A stretch of 64,000 nucleotides of DNA, from positions 248,001 to 312,000 of the forward strand of contig NZ_JAYKPK010000002.1 of NCBI RefSeq assembly GCF_035117555.1, read 5' to 3'. Positions within the stretch are counted from its first letter, which is position 1; every line of letters starts with the position of its first letter. The notes under the pieces were generated by a model. That model was not told where the DNA came from. It did no database searches and worked only from the letters and a program-made list of their open reading frames with translations. Both the position numbers and the translations under genes were made by a program. This document shows, in pieces, positions 1-8,444 of the stretch. Source of the DNA: Yoonia sp035117555 (lineage in GTDB: Bacteria; Pseudomonadota; Alphaproteobacteria; Rhodobacterales; Rhodobacteraceae).

Positions 1-377
1 AATTTGCGCCGCGCAATAGCCAGCGTATCAAGCGCACGGTCCATCGCTAGGGCGGGTTTATTGACCCAACTGAGTTCGGCGTTCAGAAACTTCATGTCAA
101 ACGCGGCGTTGTGGATCACCAGCTTGGCATCACCGATAAAGGTCAGAAAATCGTCAGCGATATCCTTGAACAAAGGTTTGTCGGCCAGAAAGTCATCGCC
201 AAGCCCGTGGACGGCGAAAGCCTCGGCCGGCATTGACCGCTGGGGGTTGATATATTGGTGATAGGTGCGGCCTGTCGGCACGTGTCCCATGAGCTCAACC
301 GCACCGATTTCGACGATCCGGTCGCCTTCGCCGGGTTCAAAGCCAGTGGTTTCGGTATCAAGAACGATTTCGCGCAT
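1..377 (-). CDS. dnaQ: DNA polymerase III epsilon subunit (3'-5' exonuclease), partial
   Basis: This is the N-terminal 125 codons of the proofreading exonuclease of the replicative polymerase; the rest lies beyond the left edge. Reading leftward from the ATG at 377, the protein opens MREIVLDTETTGFEPGEGD, which carries the Exo I motif (DxE, here DTET) of DEDD exonucleases. The Exo II region follows at about residues 97-110 (HNAAFDMKFLNAEL). The Exo III part is not in the window. The gene starts 3 bases after the coaE stop, so it is the last visible gene of a maf-aroE-coaE-dnaQ operon, a common order beside the origin in Rhodobacterales. The identification is firm. Confidence 0.93.
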   Translation of the reverse strand, partial: MREIVLDTETTGFEPGEGDRIVEIGAVELMGHVPTGRTYHQYINPQRSMPAEAFAVHGLGDDFLADKPLFKDIADDFLTFIGDAKLVIHNAAFDMKFLNAELSWVNKPALAMDRALDTLAIARRK

Positions 378-380
378 ATG

Positions 381-959
381 TCACCCCGTCAGTTTGAGGA
401 TCAGTTCTTGCACGGCAGCGCGGGTGTCGTCCAGCGTCAGGGTTTCGATGACGTGATCCGCGCGGGCGCGTTTTTCAACATCCGGCATTTGACGGTTCAG
501 GATCTGGGTCAGCTGCGCCTCTGTCATACCGGGGCGGGCAAGCACGCGGGATCTTTGCACTTCCGCCGGGGCAGTAACGACGAGCACGGAGGACAGCCAA
601 TCATCTGCGCCGGTTTCGAACAGAAGCGGGATATCGAAGACAATCAGCGGCGCGGTCTGGCAAGCGATGAATTCCTGCCGGTCAGCAGCGACAAGCGGAT
701 GCACAATATGTTCTATTTTGTGCAATGCTTGCTTATCAGCAGCTATTATCTCTTTCAGTTTATCGCGCGACACAGCGCTGTCCAAGATCGCATCGGGATA
801 GATTGCCGCAATCGCAGGCACGGCAGCGCCACCTTTGGCATAGAGACGATGCACCGTGGCATCAGCATCCCAAACGGTAATGTCTGCATCACGAAACATC
901 TGCGCGGTCGTGGATTTGCCCATACCGATTGACCCGGTCAGGCCAAGGGCATGTGTCAT
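381..959 (-). CDS. coaE: Dephospho-CoA kinase
   Basis: The enzyme catalyses the last step of coenzyme A synthesis, ATP-dependent 3'-phosphorylation of dephospho-CoA, in the cytoplasm. The 192-residue protein has a P-loop near its start (GLTGSIGMGKST, about residues 6-17), followed by the expected Asp-rich segment (DADITVWDADATVHRLY, about 24-40) that contacts the substrate. The length is normal for the family. Its ATG overlaps the aroE stop by 4 bases, so the two are translationally coupled, and dnaQ follows 3 bases after its stop. Confidence 0.95.
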   Translation of the reverse strand: MTHALGLTGSIGMGKSTTAQMFRDADITVWDADATVHRLYAKGGAAVPAIAAIYPDAILDSAVSRDKLKEIIAADKQALHKIEHIVHPLVAADRQEFIACQTAPLIVFDIPLLFETGADDWLSSVLVVTAPAEVQRSRVLARPGMTEAQLTQILNRQMPDVEKRARADHVIETLTLDDTRAAVQELILKLTG

Positions 960-1783
960 GCCAGCACGGCGCGGCGCAAAGCGTCGTCAACCTCTGGCCG
1001 CTGACCGAACCAGCGCTCAAATCCCGGCACGCCCTGATGCAGCAACATGCCGAGACCATCGACAGTGGTGCAGCCTTTGTCGGCGGCAGCATCCAGAAAT
1101 TTTGTACGGAGCGGGTTATAGACGATATCGGTCACCACGGCAGAGGATCGCAGCCCATCGAGCGAGATTTTGAAATCCTGTCCGCCGGTCATGCCCAGCG
1201 ATGTGGTGTTCACGACCGTCGCCGCATCCGCCAGAACCGTGCCGGCCTGCACCCAATCTACGATGCGGATACGTGCGCCAAAATCGGCACGTAAAGCTTC
1301 GGCCTTGGGGCGGGTGCGGTTAGTCAGGATGATTTCGGGTGCCCCAGCCTCGATCAGTGACACGATGATTGCGCGAGCCGCACCGCCAGCGCCAAAGACA
1401 AGTGCTGGCCCGACCTTGGCATCCCAGCCTGGCGCACCTTGGCGCAGGTTTTCCAGAAATCCGTAACCGTCTGTATTATCTGCGAAAATTCTTCCATCTT
1501 CTTTGAATGTCAAGGTATTGGCAGCACCGATCAGCGTGGCACGATCGGTCAATTGATCGGCCAATTGCATGACATTTACCTTATGCGGCAAGGTCACATT
1601 CAACCCGACAAAGCCCTGCGCGGGCAAGGATCGCAGCGTGTCGTGCAACGCATCTTCGGTCACATGCAATGCCTCGTAGCTGCCAGCGATGCCATAGCGC
1701 TGCAACCAATGCCCGTGTAATTTGGGCGAAAGAGAATGGCTGATCGGGTTGCCGATCACACCGGCGCGGGGGAAAGCTGTCAT
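956..1783 (-). CDS. aroE: Shikimate dehydrogenase
   Basis: It reduces 3-dehydroshikimate to shikimate with NADPH in the aromatic amino-acid pathway. The 275-residue protein begins with the substrate-binding motif GVIGNPISHSLSPKLHG (about residues 8-24). It contains NVTLPHK with the catalytic lysine (about 63-69) and the nucleotide-binding loop GAGGAARAI (about 130-138). Length is typical. It overlaps coaE and maf by 4 bases on either side, so it belongs to one leftward operon. Confidence 0.95.
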   Translation of the reverse strand: MTAFPRAGVIGNPISHSLSPKLHGHWLQRYGIAGSYEALHVTEDALHDTLRSLPAQGFVGLNVTLPHKVNVMQLADQLTDRATLIGAANTLTFKEDGRIFADNTDGYGFLENLRQGAPGWDAKVGPALVFGAGGAARAIIVSLIEAGAPEIILTNRTRPKAEALRADFGARIRIVDWVQAGTVLADAATVVNTTSLGMTGGQDFKISLDGLRSSAVVTDIVYNPLRTKFLDAAADKGCTTVDGLGMLLHQGVPGFERWFGQRPEVDDALRRAVLA

Positions 1784-2379
1784 TTCGGCAATGTCCCGCG
1801 AAGCGTCAGATATGACAAGAGTTCAAGCAGCGGCAGACCCAGAACATTGAAATAATCCCCCTCGATGCGTGTAAAAAGTCGCACCCCTTCTTCCTCCAGC
1901 TTATAGGCACCGACGGCGTGACGCAGAGAATCCCAGTTCCGGTCGATGTAATCCGTCAGGTAATCGTCAGATGCGTCGCGCATATGAAGCCGGACGACAC
2001 CGACATGCCGCCAGAGCGGTTTACCGTCACCATAGATCACCGCAGCAGAAAGAAGCTGGTGCTTTTTGCCCCGCAGCGCCTGTAACTGCGCAAGAGCATC
2101 CGCAGGCCTGGTCGGTTTGGCAAAGATCTGCCGGTCAAGCGCCAGAATCTGATCGCAACCGATCACAAGGGCATCTGGATATTTGCTGGCCACGCGCTGC
2201 GCTTTGAGTTCGGCGAGCGTGTCAGCGATATCGCGGGGCGAGGCATCTTCGGCCTGAAGCGAGGCACGCAGGGCATCTTCATCGATCCAGGCGACCTGAA
2301 TATCAAGTGTGACACCGGCGTTGCGCAGCAATTGCGCCCGGATGGCGGAGCCGGAGGCGAGAATGATCTTGTCTTGCAT
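1780..2379 (-). CDS. Maf-family nucleotide pyrophosphatase (YceF-like)
   Basis: Maf proteins hydrolyse non-canonical or modified nucleoside triphosphates. The 199-residue protein starts MQDKIILASGSAIRAQLL, corresponding to the family N-terminal motif (LASxSPRR), but has AIR where PRR is usual. The catalytic segment reads VIGCDQILALD, with DQ rather than the DT of the dTTP/UTP-type enzymes. The DQ variant resembles YceF, which acts on m7GTP; that substrate is an inference. It is the first gene of the leftward operon, and its start codon touches a perfect DnaA box (2379-2387). Confidence 0.85.
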   Translation of the reverse strand: MQDKIILASGSAIRAQLLRNAGVTLDIQVAWIDEDALRASLQAEDASPRDIADTLAELKAQRVASKYPDALVIGCDQILALDRQIFAKPTRPADALAQLQALRGKKHQLLSAAVIYGDGKPLWRHVGVVRLHMRDASDDYLTDYIDRNWDSLRHAVGAYKLEEEGVRLFTRIEGDYFNVLGLPLLELLSYLTLRGTLPK

Positions 2380-2387
2380 GTGGATAA
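2379..2387 (-). promoter_or_regulatory. Perfect DnaA box
   Basis: TGTGGATAA on the plus strand is the exact complement of the consensus TTATCCACA. It overlaps the last base of the maf start codon by one base, so initiator binding here could also affect maf operon expression (inference). Confidence 0.7.
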
Positions 2388-2789
2388 CCTGCTGGAAAAA
2401 CCCGTGGCAACTGGTCCTGAAAATGCGCTCAGATTTGGTGTTAGCGCCAGCCTGTGCAGAAACCTAGGCTTGTTGACTGCGAGATGGCGCTTTTTCCACG
2501 GTGGGAAAGGATAAAGTCTGCTTGTGGAAGAAATCTTGGGAGCGCGGTTGATGAGGGGTTCGTTCAAGGCTCATTTACAAAAAGTACAAATCACAAGCAT
2601 ATGTTTTAAAACATAAATACTATGACAGAGAATTTTTTTCGAAATTTTTATCCATCCTGCCAGCCTGTTGATAAGTCTGCGGATGAAAAAATTAACCACA
2701 GAAAAATGTGGCACTAAAATCAACATCATCTTTTCTTTCTATATAATTATTTATTAATGATGCCTGACCCAACCGGAGCGCTTTCGCAC
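2379..2789. other. Putative chromosomal origin of replication (oriC)
   Basis: This 0.4-kb non-coding gap separates the leftward dnaQ-aroE-maf operon from rightward hemJ-rho-mnmE-mnmG-rsmG-parAB. It is far more AT-rich than its surroundings, especially 2570-2660 and 2690-2757. It contains a perfect DnaA box (TGTGGATAA, 2379-2387), 8/9 matches at 2666-2674 (TGTTGATAA) and 2692-2700 (TTAACCACA), and 7/9 matches at 2492-2500, 2523-2531 and 2648-2656. Divergent gene polarity, flanking heme and par genes and two nearby parS sites all fit an alphaproteobacterial origin. I found no clear CtrA pair (TTAA-N7-TTAA). An alternative is simply a divergent promoter region; a TATAAT at 2742-2747 could serve hemJ. 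Confidence 0.7.
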
Positions 2790-3239
2790 ATGCCTGATTT
2801 TCTGTTCAGCCTCTATCCTTGGGTAAAGGCCCTGCACATCATGGCTGTCATCGCCTGGATGGCCGGGTTGTTCTATTTGCCGCGTCTCTATGTTTATCAT
2901 GCAGAACGTGCGACGGTTGGATCGGAGCTCGACCAGACCTTTCAGGTGATGGAAGAAAAACTGCTGCGCCTGATCATGAACCCGGCGATGATCGTTGCGT
3001 GGCTGGCGGGGCTTTTCCTGCTGTCTCTGGGGGTCTTTGATTGGGGTGCAGCCTGGTCCTGGATCAAGATCGGCGCTGTGCTGGCCATGACAGGCGCGCA
3101 TGGCTGGATGGCAAAGCGGCGCAAGGAATTCGTGGCAGGGCAGAATACGCGGACAGGGCGAACCTATCGGCTGTTCAACGAGGTGCCGACAGTTCTGATG
3201 GCGGTGATCGTGATCGCTGTCATTGTGCGACCGTTTTAA
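2790..3239 (+). CDS. hemJ: Protoporphyrinogen IX oxidase HemJ
   Basis: HemJ oxidises protoporphyrinogen IX to protoporphyrin IX in the inner membrane. The 149-residue protein has four hydrophobic helices, with the family-typical KALHIMAVIAWMAGLFYLPR (about residues 9-28) carrying the conserved His, a second helix around MIVAWLAGLFLLSLGVF, and a C-terminal helix ending IVIAVIVRPF. In-frame ATGs also occur at 2757 and 2760. I chose 2790 because the protein then begins like other HemJ proteins (MPDFLFSLYPW) and a GGAG lies 11 bases upstream; the earlier ATGs have no visible ribosome site. It is the first rightward gene beside the putative origin. Confidence 0.9.
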   Translation: MPDFLFSLYPWVKALHIMAVIAWMAGLFYLPRLYVYHAERATVGSELDQTFQVMEEKLLRLIMNPAMIVAWLAGLFLLSLGVFDWGAAWSWIKIGAVLAMTGAHGWMAKRRKEFVAGQNTRTGRTYRLFNEVPTVLMAVIVIAVIVRPF

Positions 3240-3246
3240 GGATACG

Positions 3247-3275
3247 TTGACTCTAGTTGTGAGCTTGATTAACAG
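3247..3275 (+). promoter_or_regulatory. Possible rho promoter
   Basis: TTGACT (3247-3252), a 17-base spacer and TAACAG (3270-3275) resemble a housekeeping promoter ahead of rho. The resulting leader contains a small hairpin (CTGGC at 3326-3330 pairing with GCCAG at 3337-3341). Pattern-based only. Confidence 0.35.
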
Positions 3276-3355
3276 GGGTCTGTGTTCCGTCCGGGACATT
3301 GATTTCCCTATCCGTCCCTATATCGCTGGCTGATTGGCCAGAACTGGATTCTCCC

Positions 3356-4627
3356 ATGCAACAAGACCGTTTGAACCTTGCCGACCTGAAGGCGCAAAGC
3401 CCCAAGGACCTTTTGTCGATGGCTGAAGAGCTGGAGATTGAAAACGCATCGACGATGCGCAAGGGCGACATGATGTTCGCGATCCTCAAAGAACGCGCGG
3501 ATGATGAATGGGTCATCGGTGGCGATGGTGTGCTGGAAGTGTTGCAGGACGGATTCGGGTTTCTGCGCTCGCCCTCGGCGAACTATCTGCCGGGGCCGGA
3601 TGATATCTATGTCTCGCCCGATATGATCCGGCAATATTCTTTGCGCACCGGCGATACTGTCGAAGGTGTGATGAAGGAACCCAATGATAATGAACGTTAT
3701 TTTGCGCTGACATCGGTTGAGCGGATAAATTTTGAAGATCCTGAAAAAGCGCGTCACAAGGTGGCTTTTGATAACCTGACACCGCTTTATCCCGAAGAAC
3801 GGCTGATCATGGAAATCAATGATCCGACGGTCAAGGATCGGTCGGCGCGCATTATCGATCTTGTGGCACCGATCGGGAAAGGCCAGCGGTCGCTGATCGT
3901 GGCGCCACCGCGAACAGGTAAGACGGTGCTGTTGCAGAATATTGCCAATTCGATCGAAAAGAATCACCCGGAATGCTATCTGATCGTTTTGCTGATTGAT
4001 GAACGGCCCGAAGAGGTGACCGATATGCAGCGGTCGGTGAAGGGGGAGGTTGTATCTTCGACCTTTGACGAACCGGCGACGCGGCACGTGGCTGTGGCCG
4101 AAATGGTGATCGAAAAGGCCAAACGTTTGGTCGAACATAAGCGCGATGTTGTTATCTTGCTTGATTCGATCACGCGCCTGGGTCGGGCGTTCAACACGAC
4201 TGTGCCGTCCTCTGGCAAGGTCCTGACCGGCGGTGTGGATGCGAATGCGCTGCAACGGCCCAAAAGGTTCTTTGGCGCTGCGCGGAATATCGAAGAGGGC
4301 GGATCGCTAACGATCATCGCGACGGCGCTGATTGATACGGGCAGCCGGATGGATGAGGTGATCTTTGAGGAATTCAAAGGTACCGGTAACAGCGAGATCG
4401 TATTGGACCGTAAGGTCGCTGATAAGCGGGTCTTCCCGGCGATGGATATTTTGAAATCCGGGACTCGGAAGGAAGAATTGTTGGTTGATAAGTCGGATCT
4501 GGCGAAGACCTATGTGCTGCGGCGGATTCTGAACCCGATGGGAACGACAGATGCGATCGAATTCCTGATCGGCAAGCTGAAACAGACCAAGACAAATTCC
4601 GATTTCTTCGATTCGATGAACACGTAA
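3356..4627 (+). CDS. rho: Transcription termination factor Rho
   Basis: Rho is a hexameric RNA-dependent ATPase that ends transcription of untranslated RNA. The 423-residue protein has the N-terminal helical domain (LNLADLKAQSPKDLLSMAEE), the cold-shock-like RNA-binding fold (DGFGFLRSP, about residue 70), Walker A (APPRTGKTVLL, about 182-192), Walker B (VVILLDSITRLGRAFN, about 263-278) and the Q-loop/R-loop region (TGGVDANALQRPKRFFGAAR). Length matches the family. I chose the ATG at 3356; an upstream TTG at 3299 would add 19 unconserved residues. Confidence 0.97.
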   Translation: MQQDRLNLADLKAQSPKDLLSMAEELEIENASTMRKGDMMFAILKERADDEWVIGGDGVLEVLQDGFGFLRSPSANYLPGPDDIYVSPDMIRQYSLRTGDTVEGVMKEPNDNERYFALTSVERINFEDPEKARHKVAFDNLTPLYPEERLIMEINDPTVKDRSARIIDLVAPIGKGQRSLIVAPPRTGKTVLLQNIANSIEKNHPECYLIVLLIDERPEEVTDMQRSVKGEVVSSTFDEPATRHVAVAEMVIEKAKRLVEHKRDVVILLDSITRLGRAFNTTVPSSGKVLTGGVDANALQRPKRFFGAARNIEEGGSLTIIATALIDTGSRMDEVIFEEFKGTGNSEIVLDRKVADKRVFPAMDILKSGTRKEELLVDKSDLAKTYVLRRILNPMGTTDAIEFLIGKLKQTKTNSDFFDSMNT

Positions 4628-4657
4628 CTTATTGTTATTTAACAATGGGTTAGATTG

Positions 4658-5938
4658 ATGGATACGATCTTTGCACTTGCCACCGCCCATGGCCGGGCCG
4701 GTGTTGCGGTTATCCGCATCTCTGGCCCGGCTGCGGTTTCGGCTTCTGCGCGTCTCATGTCATCTGTGCCTGCTGATCGCGGTTTGCGGGCTTTGGTCGA
4801 CGGCCAGGGCGAGTTGATCGATCAGGCGCTGGTACTGCGTTTTGACGCAGGCAAAAGCTTTACTGGGGAAAAGGTGGTGGAGCTGCAATTGCACGGCAGC
4901 CCTGCGGTCGTGGCCGCGATGCTGCGCCTGTTAGGAGATGATCCAGCGCTGCGACCGGCGGAACCAGGTGAATTTACCCGAAGGGCGCTGGACAACGGGC
5001 GGCTTGATCTGGCGCAGGTCGAAGGGCTGGCCGATCTGATCGACGCAGAAACGGAAAGCCAGCGCAAACAGGCAGTAAGGGTGTTTTCGGGTGCCTTGGG
5101 TGCGATTGCGGAAAGCTGGCGAACAAGGCTGGTGCGTGCGGCGGCATTGCTTGAGGCGACCATTGATTTTGTCGATGAAGATGTGCCCGTGGATGTCGTG
5201 CCAGAGGTGCGCAGCTTGCTGATTGGCGTCCGCCATGAAATGGCGCGCGAAGCTGCTGGCGTGCGCATGGCAGAGCGGTTGCGCGATGGATTTGAGGTCG
5301 CCATCATCGGTGCGCCGAATGTTGGGAAATCGACCTTGATGAACCGGCTGGCCCGGCGCGATGTGGCGATTACGTCCGATATTGTGGGAACAACCCGTGA
5401 CGTGATCGAGGTGCGGTTGGATCTGGATGGTATCCCGGTGACTTTGCTCGATACGGCAGGGTTACGTGACACGGATGATATTGTGGAAGGCCTGGGTGTC
5501 GCCAAGGCGCGCGCCAGGGCGGCGGATGCGGATCTGCGGGTGCATCTGCTGCTGGATGCTGACGTGCCTGACCATGATCTGGCAGCGGGCGATATCTACG
5601 TTCGGGCTAAGGCGGATGTGGCAGATGGGGCGGGGCTGCGCGTGTCCGGGCTGACCGGGTATGGCGTGGATGAGTTGGTGGGCTTGATCAGCAGCGAATT
5701 GAGCAGGCGTGTCAGCACAGTCGGCCTCGCGATGCGGGAACGGCACAGATTGGCCTTGCTGCGGGCAGTGACCTGTCTGGAGGCCGTGGAGGACGGGCTC
5801 GATGCCGATCATGGCATGGTTGACTTGATTGCAGAGGATCTCCGCTCTGCCATTCGTGCGGTGGATAGCCTTGTCGGCCGAGTTGATGTAGAACAGGTCT
5901 TGGACGAGATTTTTTCCAGCTTTTGCATCGGCAAATGA
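4658..5938 (+). CDS. mnmE: tRNA uridine-5-carboxymethylaminomethyl modification GTPase MnmE
   Basis: MnmE, with MnmG, modifies the wobble uridine (U34) of certain tRNAs. The 426-residue protein has the N-terminal tetrahydrofolate-binding domain (MDTIFALATAHGRAGVAVIR), a helical domain, and a GTPase domain with G1 GAPNVGKST (about 221-229), G2 DIVGTTRD and G3 DTAGL. It ends FCIGK, the C-terminal motif whose Cys is required for modification. The ATG at 4658 is preferred over the TTG one codon upstream. mnmG begins 3 bases after its stop, so the two partners are co-transcribed. Confidence 0.97.
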   Translation: MDTIFALATAHGRAGVAVIRISGPAAVSASARLMSSVPADRGLRALVDGQGELIDQALVLRFDAGKSFTGEKVVELQLHGSPAVVAAMLRLLGDDPALRPAEPGEFTRRALDNGRLDLAQVEGLADLIDAETESQRKQAVRVFSGALGAIAESWRTRLVRAAALLEATIDFVDEDVPVDVVPEVRSLLIGVRHEMAREAAGVRMAERLRDGFEVAIIGAPNVGKSTLMNRLARRDVAITSDIVGTTRDVIEVRLDLDGIPVTLLDTAGLRDTDDIVEGLGVAKARARAADADLRVHLLLDADVPDHDLAAGDIYVRAKADVADGAGLRVSGLTGYGVDELVGLISSELSRRVSTVGLAMRERHRLALLRAVTCLEAVEDGLDADHGMVDLIAEDLRSAIRAVDSLVGRVDVEQVLDEIFSSFCIGK

Positions 5939-5941
5939 GGA

Positions 5942-7822
5942 GTGTTTCACGTGAAACATCATGACTACGACGTCATCGTGATCGGCGGAGGCCATGCCGG
6001 ATCGGAGGCTGCGCATGCCGCCGCCCGGATGGGTGCGCGCACGGCTTTGGTCACGCTGACACGGCGGTCGATTGGTGTGATGTCCTGCAATCCGGCGATT
6101 GGCGGTCTCGGAAAAGGGCATCTGGTGCGCGAGATTGATGCGCTGGATGGCGTCATGGGGCAGGTGGCAGATCGCGCGGGTATTCAGTTCCGGCTGTTGA
6201 ACCGCAAGAAAGGCCCGGCAGTGCAGGGGCCGCGGGCGCAGACTGATCGTGCGATCTATCGCGATACGATGCAGGCTATCCTGGCAGCGCACAACGGGCT
6301 GACGATTATCGAAGGTGAAGCGACCGATCTGGTGATCGACGGCAATCGCGTCGCCGGCGTACAGCTGCGCGACGGCACCAAGCTGTCAGCGCAGGGTGTG
6401 ATCCTGACAACGGGCACTTTTCTGCGCGGTGTGATTCATATCGGTGATGTCTCGCGTCCCGGCGGACGGATGGGTGATGACCCATCCGTCGCGATGGCAG
6501 AACGGCTGGACAGTTTTGGCCTGCCGCTGGGCCGTTTGAAAACCGGCACGCCACCACGTCTGGACGGGCGTAGCATTGCCTGGGATCAGCTGGAAAGCCA
6601 GCCGAGCGATGATGATCCGGTGATGTTTTCCTTCTTGTCGAAAGGGGCATTCGTTCAGCAGGTCAATTGTGGGATCACCCACACCAATGAGAAAACGCAT
6701 GACATCATCCGGGCCAACCTGGACCGCTCCGCGATGTATGGCGGGCATATTGCCGGGGTCGGTCCGCGCTATTGCCCATCCATCGAAGACAAGGTTGTGC
6801 GTTTTGCCGATAAGACGTCGCACCAGATTTTTCTGGAGCCAGAGGGGCTGAACGACCACACGATTTATCCCAATGGAATCTCAACCTCACTGCCGCAGGA
6901 TGTGCAGGCTGATTATGTCAATTCGATCTACGGCCTTGAAAGGGCTGTGATTTTGCAGCCCGGATATGCGATCGAATATGATTATGTCGATCCGCGCGCC
7001 CTGCGGCCGACGCTGGAATTGCGTAACGTGCCGGGGCTTTATTTGGCGGGTCAGATCAACGGCACCACCGGCTATGAAGAGGCTGCGGCGCAAGGTCTGG
7101 TTGCGGGCCTGAACGCCGCTGCCTTTGCGCAGGGCAAGGATCCTGTTCAGTTCAGCAGGCGTGAATCCTATATCGGCGTCATGGTGGATGACCTGATCAC
7201 GCGGGGCGTTTCAGAACCTTACCGCATGTTCACATCGCGGGCAGAGTTCCGCCTGTCGTTGCGTGCGGATAATGCGGATCAGCGGCTGACCGCACGCGGG
7301 CGCGATATCGGCTGTGTCGGTGATTCCCGGTGGGCTGCGTTTTCAGAAAAGATGGATCAGATCACGGCAGCACGGACCCGCCTGTCCGATATCAGCCTTT
7401 CGGCCCGCGACGTTGCAGCTTTGGGGGTGAAGCTCAATCCAGACGGCCCGCGCAAGACAGCATTGGAAGCACTGGCACTTGCGGATTTCGATTTCAGCCA
7501 TTTGCGCAATCTTGCACCCGAGACGCAGGATATCGCGGCTGAGGTTCAAGATCAGGTCAAGAAAGACGCGCTTTATGCACATTACATCGCTCGGCAGGAA
7601 CGGGATATTTCCGCCATGGAACGTGATGAGCAACAGGTGATTCCTGATGATCTGATCTATGCGGATGTCAAAGGCCTGTCCTTTGAACTTGTCACTAAGC
7701 TTGAGAAAGCGCGCCCCGTATCCATTGCGCATGCAGGCCGGATTGAGGGGATGACGCCCGCTGCGCTGATGCTGCTTGTCGGCGCGATCAAACGGCGGGC
7801 ACTTGCCGCGACCGGAAGTTAA
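5942..7822 (+). CDS. mnmG: tRNA uridine-5-carboxymethylaminomethyl modification enzyme MnmG
   Basis: This is the FAD-dependent partner of MnmE. The 626-residue protein has the dinucleotide fold VIVIGGGHAGSEAAHAAARMG (about residues 11-31), the family signature GPRYCPSIEDK (about 275-285) and the second signature GQINGTTGYEEAAAQGL (about 367-383). It starts with GTG at 5942, and its first codons (GTG TTT CAC GTG AAA CA) are themselves a perfect parS site. Length is normal. rsmG follows 4 bases later. Confidence 0.97.
   Translation: MFHVKHHDYDVIVIGGGHAGSEAAHAAARMGARTALVTLTRRSIGVMSCNPAIGGLGKGHLVREIDALDGVMGQVADRAGIQFRLLNRKKGPAVQGPRAQTDRAIYRDTMQAILAAHNGLTIIEGEATDLVIDGNRVAGVQLRDGTKLSAQGVILTTGTFLRGVIHIGDVSRPGGRMGDDPSVAMAERLDSFGLPLGRLKTGTPPRLDGRSIAWDQLESQPSDDDPVMFSFLSKGAFVQQVNCGITHTNEKTHDIIRANLDRSAMYGGHIAGVGPRYCPSIEDKVVRFADKTSHQIFLEPEGLNDHTIYPNGISTSLPQDVQADYVNSIYGLERAVILQPGYAIEYDYVDPRALRPTLELRNVPGLYLAGQINGTTGYEEAAAQGLVAGLNAAAFAQGKDPVQFSRRESYIGVMVDDLITRGVSEPYRMFTSRAEFRLSLRADNADQRLTARGRDIGCVGDSRWAAFSEKMDQITAARTRLSDISLSARDVAALGVKLNPDGPRKTALEALALADFDFSHLRNLAPETQDIAAEVQDQVKKDALYAHYIARQERDISAMERDEQQVIPDDLIYADVKGLSFELVTKLEKARPVSIAHAGRIEGMTPAALMLLVGAIKRRALAATGS
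5943..5958. promoter_or_regulatory. parS centromere-like site 1
   Basis: TGTTTCACGTGAAACA, a perfect 16-bp palindrome identical to the conserved chromosomal parS consensus bound by ParB. It lies one base inside the mnmG start codon and is read as F-H-V-K-H. Confidence 0.93.
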
Positions 7823-7826
7823 CCGA

Positions 7827-8444
7827 ATGGGAAATATGATCGGCGGCGTGAATGTTTCACGTGAAACATCTCAGGCGCTGGAAACCTTTGCCGCGCTGGT
7901 GCTGAAATGGACGCCGCGTATTAACCTGATCGGAGCGAGCACCAAAGCCGACATCTGGGAGCGACATATCGTCGATTCGGCACAAATCTACCGTTTCGCG
8001 CCGGAAAGTTTCGATATCTGGCTCGATATTGGCAGCGGTGGTGGCTTCCCCGGCATCGTCGCGGCGATTCTGGCTAAAGAACATGCGCCAAAGGCGCAGT
8101 TCGTATTGGTCGAAAGCGATCTCCGGAAAGCAACCTTCCTGCGCACCGCGATTCGCGACTGCGACCTTAACGCAAAAGTTCTGGCCGAACGGGTCGAAAA
8201 CCTGCCGGTAGTTGGTGCTGATGTCGTCTCCGCGCGTGCTTTAGGGGCGTTGTCGATGCTGCTGCCGCTGGTCGCGCTGCATATGACGCCCTCTGGCTTG
8301 GCCCTGTTGCATAAGGGTCGCCAGGCCGAAAGTGAAATTGCGCTAGCGCGCCAAGATTGGCGCTTTGATCTTGAAGAAGTGGCCAGTATCACCGATCCTG
8401 ACGCACGACTCCTCCTGATCCAAAGGATAGCCCGTGTCGCTTGA
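7827..8444 (+). CDS. rsmG: 16S rRNA (guanine-527-N7)-methyltransferase
   Basis: RsmG (GidB) methylates G527 of 16S rRNA using S-adenosylmethionine. The 205-residue protein has the SAM-binding motif LDIGSGGGFPGIVAA (about residues 62-76) and the following acidic motif VLVESDLRK. The ATG at 7827 lies 4 bases after mnmG, with GGAAG as ribosome site about 9 bases upstream; ATG 7836 is an alternative. The segment NVSRETS is encoded by a second perfect parS site. parA overlaps its last 11 bases. Confidence 0.95.
   Translation: MGNMIGGVNVSRETSQALETFAALVLKWTPRINLIGASTKADIWERHIVDSAQIYRFAPESFDIWLDIGSGGGFPGIVAAILAKEHAPKAQFVLVESDLRKATFLRTAIRDCDLNAKVLAERVENLPVVGADVVSARALGALSMLLPLVALHMTPSGLALLHKGRQAESEIALARQDWRFDLEEVASITDPDARLLLIQRIARVA
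7853..7868. promoter_or_regulatory. parS centromere-like site 2
   Basis: TGTTTCACGTGAAACA again, identical to site 1 and 1910 bp away. Here the palindrome is read in a different frame, giving V-S-R-E-T near the N terminus of RsmG. The parA and parB genes follow at once. Confidence 0.93.
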
